Part shown: positions 57,752 through 64,000 of the stretch, one piece after another
Numbering within the stretch: the stretch's first letter is position 1
Layout: each line of letters opens with the position of its first letter
Assembly (NCBI RefSeq): GCF_000719775.1
Contig: NZ_JOHR01000001.1
Location: forward strand, 496,001 to 560,000
Direction of reading: 5' to 3'
Length of the DNA: 64,000 nt
From: Streptomyces sp. NRRL F-5135
Lineage (GTDB): Bacteria > Actinomycetota > Actinomycetes > Streptomycetales > Streptomycetaceae
Made by a program: the position numbers and the translations under genes
The notes under the pieces: generated by a model
The model's database searches: none
Seen by the model: the letters and a program-made list of their open reading frames with translations, nothing else
What the model was told of the DNA's origin: nothing

Positions 57752-58037
57752 GATTGCCACTCCCGTCCATGTTGGTGGGTGTCCAAGTGACGCGGGCCTC
57801 CGGGGCAACCGCCCGGAATCCAGACGATGCGTTGTCGAACAGAACCCGCCGGGCGCCCTCGCCGCCACGGGCCCCTCACAGGCACACCCGTACCGACTCC
57901 CGCCCTGATGGGCCACCGCTTTCTGCGGCGGCGATCCACCGGACATGCACCACGGTAGGATCCGCGAGGCATAGAAACAAATAGTGTCAGCGCATACTTG
58001 AGATTGACATCTCCTATGCCACCGGAAGTGGAAACGG
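57752..58037. promoter_or_regulatory. SDR/LysR divergent control region
   Basis: 286 bases with both promoters. An AT-rich part (57970-58015) holds GAGAT-N4-ATCTC (58000-58013), a T-N11-A-like LysR palindrome, flanked by GGCATAG (57969) and CTATGCC (58014). Confidence 0.6.
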
Positions 58038-58946
58038 ATGAGCCTGCGGCAATACGAATACGCTCTGGCTGTGGCCGAAGAAGGCTCCATGACAGCGGCC
58101 GCTGAGCGTCTGCGCGTCACGCAGCCGTCCTTGTCGCAGCAGATCGGCGCTCTGGAAAAGCACCTCGGTGTGCAACTGTTCACGCGGACATCGGGCGGGG
58201 TCACAGTGACCGTGGCCGGACGCGCCTTCCTCGCCGAGGCAGAGATCGCGACCACCGCGTCCCGCAGAGCCGTCCTGGCTGCCCGTGCCGCCTCCGGGGA
58301 ACTGTCCGGTGAACTCGTCATCGCCGTCCACATGGGCCTGGGAGCACGACAGCTCCCTCTGGCACTGGGCCGGCTCCGCCACCGGCACCCGAAACTCCAG
58401 GTCATTCTCCACGAGGAGCCCGATCCAGCGGATATGGAACGGCTGGCCCGCCAGGGAACGCTCGACATGGTCCTCGTCCACCGCATCCCCACCGGCTGCA
58501 CATTCGACATCCACCCCCTGGGCGAGGAGACCTACGTCGCCGTCCTGCCCGAGGGACACCCGCTCCTCGCCGGCAACAAGGCCCTGCGCATGGCAGACCT
58601 CGCGACACAGGGATGGGTGCGCTTCCGCCGCGCCAGCCTGCTCGACGAATACCTCGCCCGCCTGCTCGCCGACGCGGGCATCAGCCCGCCCACGGTGGCC
58701 CGAGCGTCACAGATCTCCACCGCCGTGCGACTGGCAGCCCAAGGGTTGGGCGTCACCGTGGTTCCGGCATCGGCCGTGCCCGAAGGCTTCGAACAGCTGG
58801 CCCGCCCGTTCCTGCCTTCCCTGACCGAACCCGTCATCGTCGGTGCACGCCGCCACCCAGGTTCGGCGGAGGCAGCCGTGCTCGACCATCTCCATCAGCA
58901 GAACTGGTGCGGCACGAGCCTCCTCGCCCCGCATACCGCCCTCTGA
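58038..58946 (+). CDS. LysR-family transcriptional regulator
   Basis: A 302-residue regulator. The N-terminal HTH is QYEYALAVAEEGSMTAAAERLRVTQPSLSQQIGALEKHLGVQLF. The substrate-binding domain (about 90-295) includes GELVIAVHMGLGARQLP and the DMVLVHRIPTGC region. It diverges from the SDR gene, the classic LysR arrangement. The inducer is unknown. Confidence 0.94.
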   Translation: MSLRQYEYALAVAEEGSMTAAAERLRVTQPSLSQQIGALEKHLGVQLFTRTSGGVTVTVAGRAFLAEAEIATTASRRAVLAARAASGELSGELVIAVHMGLGARQLPLALGRLRHRHPKLQVILHEEPDPADMERLARQGTLDMVLVHRIPTGCTFDIHPLGEETYVAVLPEGHPLLAGNKALRMADLATQGWVRFRRASLLDEYLARLLADAGISPPTVARASQISTAVRLAAQGLGVTVVPASAVPEGFEQLARPFLPSLTEPVIVGARRHPGSAEAAVLDHLHQQNWCGTSLLAPHTAL

Positions 58947-59288
58947 GCCAAGGGCCTCACTGGTCGTCGGCCGCGCGCTTGTCCCGGAGGGGCCGTAGGC
59001 CGTCAGGGAGGTCGGGGCGCTGGAAGGAACGCCTGTTCGGCCTTAACCGGATCCGGGGCCCTGTGAGCCAAGATCACTCCAGAAATCGGCGAACCCGCCT
59101 GCTTCTCCGGGCGGCAGGGTCGAGCACACGGAGGATCCGCGCCGTCGCCGAGCGGCCAGCACGTCCGGGTCCTGCCGCGGGCCGTATCCGAGACGGCGCC
59201 GAGCCGTGCGAGCGGCTCCGCGCGGCGTGAACGGACACGGACTCGGCGGAACGATTGACGCATGAGCTGTCACGCTCTAGCTTCTGAT
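58947..59288. other. Intergenic, no gene supported
   Basis: About 340 bases. Short open frames on the minus strand (ending near 59003) have no ribosome site or recognisable motif. It may include decayed coding DNA, but I cannot identify it. Confidence 0.4.
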
Positions 59289-59317
59289 CGATTTACCGAA
59301 CTCCGTTCGAAATATCG
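59289..59317. promoter_or_regulatory. Imperfect dyad operator upstream of GH43-AbfB gene
   Basis: CGATTTACCGAAC-TCC-GTTCGAAATATCG: 13-base arms matching at 10 positions, in the only AT-rich stretch upstream of the gene, 100 bases before its start. Its regulator is unknown. Confidence 0.5.
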
Positions 59318-59416
59318 ACCATCGGCGTTCGGCCGCACATCTGATGTCCCCGTTCCCCCACGCCCTCACGAGCCGGATCCGCTCAGCCGGCTCATGCACC
59401 CCCCATGGAGACCACG

Positions 59417-60817
59417 ATGAGTGCGACACCCTTCCCCGGCCCCCGGCCGTCCCGCCGCCGCTTCCTCGGCATGGCCGCCGCCACTCCCCTGGCGGTGTCC
59501 GGCACACTGGCCCTCGGCGCCGGAACAGCCCAGGCCGCCGACTCGGCCTACGTGATGTGCTACTTCACCGAGTCGACCAGCCTCGGCGAGGGAACCGACT
59601 ACGGCCTCCACCTCGCCGTCAGCACGGACGCCCTCGACTGGACGCCCCTGAACCAGAACAACCCCCTGGTCACCCCCACCGCGGGCGCCCTCGGCCTGCG
59701 CGACCCGTTCCTGCTGCGCAAACAGGACGGCACGTTCGTCGTCCTCGCCACCGACCTCAAGGGTACCGACTGGAGTTACAACAGCCGGTACATCCATGTC
59801 TGGGACTCCACGGACTTGCGCTCCTTCACCGGCTACCGACGTCTGAAGCTGCACGACATGACCACCCACAGCTGGGCGCCCGAGGCGTTCTGGGACGCGG
59901 GCAGAGGGCAGTACGCGGTCATCTACTCCTCGGTCGACTCCAGCGGCCACAACGTGATCATGGTCAACTACACCCGCGACTTCGCCACCGCCTCCGCCCC
60001 GCAGGTCTTCTTCGACCCCGGCTACGACGTGATCGACGGGGACATGGCCGTCGGTGTCAACGGCTACAACTACTTGTTCTTCAAGAAGAACCAGACACTG
60101 GCGGCGGCCCGCTCCACCTCCCTGAGCCCGGGCAGCTTCTCGGAGTTCGGCACCGGCGTCGCGCACGGCGGCACCGAGGCCCCGACCGTCCACAAGTCCC
60201 TGACCTCGAACACCTGGTACCTGTGGGGCGACACCTACACCCCCAACGGTGACTTCTACGCCTGGCGGAGCACCGACCTCGCCTCAGGAACCTGGACCGC
60301 GCTCGACCAGAGGACCTACACCCAGCCCATGAACTCCAAGCACTGCGGCATCACGACGATCAGCGCGACCGAGTACGACAACCTGATCGCCAGGTGGGGC
60401 ACCCCGGCCTGGAACCGGCTGAAGTCGTACAACCACCCGGCCCGCTACGTCCGCCACTCCGACTACGTCGGCCGCATCGACACGTACCCCTTCGACCCGT
60501 ACACCGACTCGCTGTGGAAACTGGTGCCGGGCCTCACCGACGGCGCAGGGGTCTCCTTCCAGTCGGTCAATTACCCCACCCGTCACCTGCGCCACTACAA
60601 CTACCAACTCCGGCTTGACGTCGACGACGAGACATCGACGTTCGCCGCGGACGCCACCTTCTACCGCACGGCCGGCCTGGCCGACTCGACCTGGGCCTCG
60701 TACCGCTCGTACAACAACCCCACCCGCTACGTCCGCCACTCCGACTACGTCCTGCGCATCGACCCGATCTCCACGGCGACCGAGCGGGAGGACGCGACCT
60801 TCCGCGTCGGCCACTGA
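59417..60817 (+). CDS. Tat-exported GH43 enzyme with AbfB (CBM42) domain
   Basis: A 466-residue protein; ATG 59417 has GGAG 6 bases upstream. A twin-arginine signal (SRRRFLGMAAATPLAV) ends near residue 41. The GH43-like propeller (about 45-315) has LGLRDPFLLRKQDG, SWAPEAFWD and VIDGDMAVG as acidic motifs. The C-terminal ~145 residues are three beta-trefoil repeats (YNHPARYVRHSDYVGRID; YPTRHLRHYNYQLRLD; YNNPTRYVRHSDYVLRID), the arabinose-binding AbfB domain. It should act on arabinoxylan or arabinan outside the cell. Confidence 0.92.
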   Translation: MSATPFPGPRPSRRRFLGMAAATPLAVSGTLALGAGTAQAADSAYVMCYFTESTSLGEGTDYGLHLAVSTDALDWTPLNQNNPLVTPTAGALGLRDPFLLRKQDGTFVVLATDLKGTDWSYNSRYIHVWDSTDLRSFTGYRRLKLHDMTTHSWAPEAFWDAGRGQYAVIYSSVDSSGHNVIMVNYTRDFATASAPQVFFDPGYDVIDGDMAVGVNGYNYLFFKKNQTLAAARSTSLSPGSFSEFGTGVAHGGTEAPTVHKSLTSNTWYLWGDTYTPNGDFYAWRSTDLASGTWTALDQRTYTQPMNSKHCGITTISATEYDNLIARWGTPAWNRLKSYNHPARYVRHSDYVGRIDTYPFDPYTDSLWKLVPGLTDGAGVSFQSVNYPTRHLRHYNYQLRLDVDDETSTFAADATFYRTAGLADSTWASYRSYNNPTRYVRHSDYVLRIDPISTATEREDATFRVGH

Positions 60818-60826
60818 GCCCCGGTG

Positions 60827-62155
60827 TCAGGGCCGGCGTTCCTCGGCGACGAGGGCGAGTACCCGCTCGCGCTCGTGGCGGCCCCAGGTTTCCCTGGTGG
60901 CGAGGATACCGACGAGGCCGACAACGGCGGCGCCGAGGTAGAGCAGTGCCGCGCCGGGCCAGCCGAAGGCGCCCACCAGGGCGGCGGCGAGCAGCGGTGC
61001 GAAGCCGCCTATGGCCGCGGCGACCTGGTAGCCGAGCGAGGCTCCCGAGGTGCGTGTGGCGGTGCGGAACTGCTCGGTGAGCAGAGACCCCTGCGTCCCG
61101 GTGAGCGAGGCGTGGATGAGCCCGATACCGATGATGAACACGGCCACGATCAGTGCTGGATGGGCGGTGTTGGTGAGCAGGTACATCGGGAAGGCGAAGA
61201 GGATCGCTGCCGTGCAGCCCGTGATGTAGACGGGACGGCGTCCGATGCGGTCGGTGAGCGCGCCGGCGAGGAAGGTGACGGCGATGGCCAGGATGCTGGC
61301 GGCCGTGATGGCGCCGAGAGCGACGGGGCGCAGGCCGGGGTTGCGTTCGGTGATGTAGTTGAGCAGGTAGGTCGCGGTGGAGTAGTAGGCGAAGGATTCG
61401 ACGACGCGCAGGGCGATCACACGCAGGATGCTCCGCCAGTCGTCGCGGAGGGTCGCGAGGAGGGGGTTCTTCTCGGTCGTTCCGCTGGCCCGCGCTTCCT
61501 GGAACTCGGGGGATTCCGAGAGCCGGGAGCGCACGATGAGCGCGACGATGACGAGGACGGCGCTGAGCAGGAAGGGGGTTCGCCACTGCCAGTCGCCGTC
61601 GAGTGTGGCGCTCCAGGCGAATACGCCGCCGGCGAGGGCGATGCCCAGCGGGTTGCCGGACTGGGGGATGGCGGCGAACATACCGCGGCGGTGCCACGGG
61701 GCGTGTTCGTAGGCCATGGTGATCGCCCCGCCCCATTCGGCGCCGAAGGCCAGGCCCTGGACCATGCGGATCGCTACGAGCAGGATCGGCGCGAGCACAC
61801 CGACCTGCTCGTAGGTCGGCAGCACGCCGATGAGGAAGGTGGCGGCGCCCATGACGATCATGGCGGCGACCAGGACGGGCTTGCGGCCGAGCTTGTCGGC
61901 GAAGTAGCCGCCGATCGCGCCGCCGAGCGGGCGCATGACGAAGCCGACCGCGAGGGTGGCGAACGACAGGAGTGTGCCGACGAACCGGTCGCTCTCGGGG
62001 AAGAAGACGGCTCCGAAGTAGAGCGCGGACGCGGTTCCGTAGGCGATGAAGTCGTAGTTCTCGACACTGGTGCCGACGGCCGCGGCGACCGCGGTCTTGA
62101 CGCGGTCCTTCGAGCCGAGCACGCTCCGCCGTCCGGCAACGGTGCTGGTGGACAT
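60827..62155 (-). CDS. MFS transporter, metabolite:H+ symporter type
   Basis: A 442-residue, 12-helix transporter. ATG 62155 (MSTSTVAGRRSV) has AAGGAG upstream. Start region SVENYDFIAYGTASALYFGAVFFP and the loop RPLGGAIGGYFADKLGRKPVL are the MHS (ShiA/ProP-like) signature; the central loop is repeated as LAGALTDRIGRRPVYI. Substrates of the group are small organic acids or osmolytes; here, next to rpiB-rbsK, a sugar acid or pentose-related compound is plausible. It starts 234 bases after rpiB in the same direction. Confidence 0.9.
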   Translation of the reverse strand: MSTSTVAGRRSVLGSKDRVKTAVAAAVGTSVENYDFIAYGTASALYFGAVFFPESDRFVGTLLSFATLAVGFVMRPLGGAIGGYFADKLGRKPVLVAAMIVMGAATFLIGVLPTYEQVGVLAPILLVAIRMVQGLAFGAEWGGAITMAYEHAPWHRRGMFAAIPQSGNPLGIALAGGVFAWSATLDGDWQWRTPFLLSAVLVIVALIVRSRLSESPEFQEARASGTTEKNPLLATLRDDWRSILRVIALRVVESFAYYSTATYLLNYITERNPGLRPVALGAITAASILAIAVTFLAGALTDRIGRRPVYITGCTAAILFAFPMYLLTNTAHPALIVAVFIIGIGLIHASLTGTQGSLLTEQFRTATRTSGASLGYQVAAAIGGFAPLLAAALVGAFGWPGAALLYLGAAVVGLVGILATRETWGRHERERVLALVAEERRP

Positions 62156-62389
62156 GAGTGTTCTCCTTGCAGGTGGGCTCCGGATCGCGGGTGCGTGACG
62201 CGGGAGGCCCGCGGACCGCACGGCATGGCCGGGGTTCCTGTCCGGTGGTTCCGGGTATGCCGGGGTGACGCGCGGCGGTGGTCGGCGGCGTCGTACGAAG
62301 GGGGCGCGGCGGGGCATCGCCCGCGGGCGGACTGCCCGCCGGCGGTGTCAGGACGGTGAGGTCAGGCCGGTGGGGGCAGGCCGGTGAGG
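62156..62389. other. Intergenic with tandem repeats
   Basis: 234 bases between rpiB and the transporter gene. The rpiB-proximal part is a tandem repeat, listed separately. The transporter promoter or a shared leader should be here. Confidence 0.4.
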
Positions 62390-62405
62390 TCAGGGGGCCG
62401 GTGAG
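62347..62405. repeat. 14-bp tandem repeats at the end of rpiB
   Basis: Units GTCAGGACGGTGAG, GTCAGGCCGGTGGG, GGCAGGCCGGTGAG and an expanded fourth copy run into the last codons of rpiB (stop 62390-62392). Confidence 0.75.
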
Positions 62406-62848
62406 GACAGTGTGTCGAGCGCGTTGAGCTTGGTGACTCTGCGGCGGGTGTCCTCGCTGTCGTCGAACGTGGCGGCGAGGAACTCACGGACGATGTCGGG
62501 CACGAGTGCGTGCGGGACGAGCCACGCGCCCATGGCGATGGCGTTGGCGTCGTCGTGCTCGACGGCCTGGTGGGCGGAGTAGGGCTCGTGCGTCAGCCCG
62601 CAGCGAATGCCGGGCAGTTTGTTCGCGGCCATGACGGCGCCCTGACCGGTGCCGCAGACGAGCACGGCCCGATCCGCGGTTCCGGAGAGCACGGGGTCAC
62701 AGGTGGCCCGGGTGATGTCGGGGAAGTCGACAGGGTCGGAGTTGTGGGTGCCGCAGTCGAGGACCTCGTGGCCGAGGTCCTCGATGGCCCGGCGCACGGC
62801 GTCTTTCAGCGGGTACCCGGCATGGTCGGCTCCGAGGGCGACTTTCAT
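62390..62848 (-). CDS. rpiB: Ribose-5-phosphate isomerase B-type protein
   Basis: A 152-residue RpiB/LacAB-family isomerase. KVALGADHAGYPLKDAV, active-site Cys in VLVCGTGQGAVMAANK, HNSDPVDFPD and NAIAMGAWL. RpiB interconverts ribose-5-P and ribulose-5-P; some members use allose, erythrose or other phosphosugars. ATG overlaps the rbsK stop. In this operon it acts after the kinase. Confidence 0.9.
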   Translation of the reverse strand: MKVALGADHAGYPLKDAVRRAIEDLGHEVLDCGTHNSDPVDFPDITRATCDPVLSGTADRAVLVCGTGQGAVMAANKLPGIRCGLTHEPYSAHQAVEHDDANAIAMGAWLVPHALVPDIVREFLAATFDDSEDTRRRVTKLNALDTLSSPAP

Positions 62849-63768
62849 CGGCTGGTCCGTTCGAAGAGGGCGGGCTCGAGTTCGGCCCGGTGCGGGATGG
62901 AGGGTGCGGCGCCCGGCCGCGTGACGGCGAGCGAGGCGGCAGCGAGCGCCGCGCGCAGCCGCTGTTCGAAGGGCAGTGTGTGCAGCGCCGCGAGGTAACC
63001 GGTGAAGGTGTCGCCCGCGGCTGTGGTGTCGACGGCACTGACGCGGGGTGCGGGCGCGTGCCCGCTCTCGCCGCCACGGAGGTGGTAGGCCGCGCCGTCG
63101 GAGCCGAGCGTGCAGACGACGTCGGTGCCGAGCGCTTCCGAGAGACCGGCGAGGCGGGCCCGGAGGTCCTGGCCGGGGATGTCCAGCAACGTGGCGACGA
63201 CCACGAGTTCGTGCTCGTTGACGACGAGCAGGTCGAGGTCGGTGACGATGTCACCGCGTGAAACAGGCGCCGGTGCGGCATTCCAGATCACGTGGGCCCC
63301 GGCTTCCCGTGCCCGGCGGGCCGCGCGGGCCGAGATGCGGGTGGGAACCTCGTTCTGCAACAGCAGGACTTCACCTGACCGCAGCGCCGCGCAGGCGCGG
63401 TCGACATCCGCGGCGGGAATCGCGTGGTTGGCGCCGGGCACCACCACGATGCAGTTCTCCGCCGCGTCATCGATGAGGACGACGGCCCGGCCCGAGGAGG
63501 TGTTCTCCAGCCGCGCGACAGCGCCGATGTCGATGCCGTCGCGAGCGAGGAAATCAAGCAGGACGGCGCCGTCCGCGGCCCCCACGGCACCCGCCATACG
63601 CACGGAGGCACCGGCGCGGACGGCGGCGACGGCCTGATTGGCGCCCTTACCGCCCAGGGCCGTCATCGACGAGTGTGCTCCGACCGTCTCGCCGGGGCCG
63701 GGCAGCCGGCTGAGCCGGATGGCATCGTCGATGTTGATACTGCCCACAACGGTGACGCGCGTGCTCAT
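62845..63768 (-). CDS. rbsK: Ribokinase-like PfkB sugar kinase
   Basis: A 307-residue PfkB kinase: VVGSINIDDAIRLSRLPGPGETV, LGGKGANQAVAAVRAG, and the catalytic DTTAAGDTFTGYLAAL with the base Asp in GD. These are ribokinase forms. ATG overlaps the LacI gene stop and its stop overlaps rpiB, so LacI, kinase and isomerase are coupled. It phosphorylates ribose or a related sugar. Confidence 0.92.
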   Translation of the reverse strand: MSTRVTVVGSINIDDAIRLSRLPGPGETVGAHSSMTALGGKGANQAVAAVRAGASVRMAGAVGAADGAVLLDFLARDGIDIGAVARLENTSSGRAVVLIDDAAENCIVVVPGANHAIPAADVDRACAALRSGEVLLLQNEVPTRISARAARRAREAGAHVIWNAAPAPVSRGDIVTDLDLLVVNEHELVVVATLLDIPGQDLRARLAGLSEALGTDVVCTLGSDGAAYHLRGGESGHAPAPRVSAVDTTAAGDTFTGYLAALHTLPFEQRLRAALAAASLAVTRPGAAPSIPHRAELEPALFERTSR

Positions 63769-64000
63769 CGGACGCCCTTCGGGGACCGGTCGACAAAGGA
63801 GGTGGCGACGCGTCGCCCGGTCGCCGCGCGGCCGGCGAGCAGGTCGACCAGTCCGCGCACGCCGAGGCGGCCGATCGACGACGCTTCGTTGCGGACCGCG
63901 CTGATGGGCGGTGACGCGAACTCGAACCAGTCGAGGTCGTCGAAGGAGACGACCTCGATGCGGGCGGCCCGCTCCGCGCCGAGCCGCTCGCGCAGCGCGC
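63765..64000 (-). CDS. LacI-family regulator, C-terminal part
   Basis: The C-terminal ~77 residues of a regulator that continues beyond the window. EVVSFDDLDWFEFASPPISAVRNEASSIGRLGVRGLVDLLAGR is the end of the periplasmic-binding-like sensor domain of LacI/GalR proteins. The DNA-binding part is not visible. Stop (63765-63767) overlaps the rbsK start. It probably represses this operon in the absence of its sugar. Confidence 0.9.
   Translation of the reverse strand, partial: ALRERLGAERAARIEVVSFDDLDWFEFASPPISAVRNEASSIGRLGVRGLVDLLAGRAATGRRVATSFVDRSPKGVR

Noticed and set aside
59003..59263. Short minus-strand frame as a transposase remnant
   Set aside because: No motif or ribosome site supports it; identity could not be established.
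60824..62359. 511-residue acidic plus-strand frame opposite the transporter
   Set aside because: Antisense of transmembrane codons gives a Glu/Asp/Gly-rich artefact.

Overview
The base composition (very GC-rich, third codon positions almost always G or C), GTG/TTG starts, 4-nt ATGA/GTGA stop-start overlaps and gene families point to an actinomycete, most likely Streptomyces. The window holds about 60 credible protein genes, one tRNA-Pro(GGG), several terminator hairpins and putative operators. There is no intact insertion sequence, prophage, CRISPR array or replication origin. The first gene (HAD hydrolase) and the last (LacI-type regulator) are cut by the window edges.

Layout. 0-2.6 kb: HAD hydrolase end, a coiled-coil protein, a 44-residue protein and a small membrane protein. 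2.7-7.1 kb: a very large CtpI-like P-type ATPase. 7.2-16.1 kb: a [NiFe]-hydrogenase locus of the high-affinity actinobacterial type (group 1h). On the minus strand it carries small subunit, large subunit, NifU-like protein, DUF5947 protein, two microproteins and hypA; upstream lies a 520-residue protein of unknown function, and divergently hypX. 16.3-19.3 kb: SDR, VOC protein, secreted GH43. 19.6-23.6 kb: NAD-dependent DNA ligase, a snapalysin-like protease whose 3' end is replaced by repeat-like DNA, tRNA-Pro, DUF309 protein. 23.6-27.8 kb: lutABC (lactate oxidation) and cobF. 28.1-36.7 kb: sugar-nucleotide epimerase, two-component system, two glycosyltransferases, methyltransferase, multi-pass membrane protein, and a membrane-anchored molybdopterin oxidoreductase with a membrane partner. 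36.8-39.8 kb: cupin, PmoA-like and Gfo/Idh/MocA genes in one coupled operon behind a LacI-type site.

40.0-48.6 kb is a partner-switching and two-component signalling block: lipoprotein, two anti-sigma-type ATPases, two STAS proteins, MarR, two PP2C-type proteins, a CHASE3 histidine kinase and a single-domain response regulator, with no sigma factor. 48.7-51.0 kb: peptidoglycan-binding-like membrane protein and FUSC transporter. 51.2-54.2 kb: Lrp regulator with ddaH-rocD, which together turn methylarginine into glutamate semialdehyde through citrulline/ornithine-type steps. 54.3-58.9 kb: luciferase-like flavin monooxygenase, TerB, two small unknown genes, and a divergent SDR/LysR pair. 59.4-64.0 kb: Tat-exported GH43 with an AbfB (CBM42) domain, and a coupled operon lacI-rbsK-rpiB followed by an MHS-type transporter, presumably for uptake and phosphorylation of a pentose or related sugar.

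The most interesting parts are the hydrogenase locus with its uncharacterised accessory proteins (including a NifU-like protein without the CxxC motif), the sigma-factor-less partner-switching block containing a PP2C protein with a substituted metal-binding Asp, and the epimerase/glycosyltransferase/molybdoenzyme cluster. No database search was possible; family names rest on motifs read by eye.
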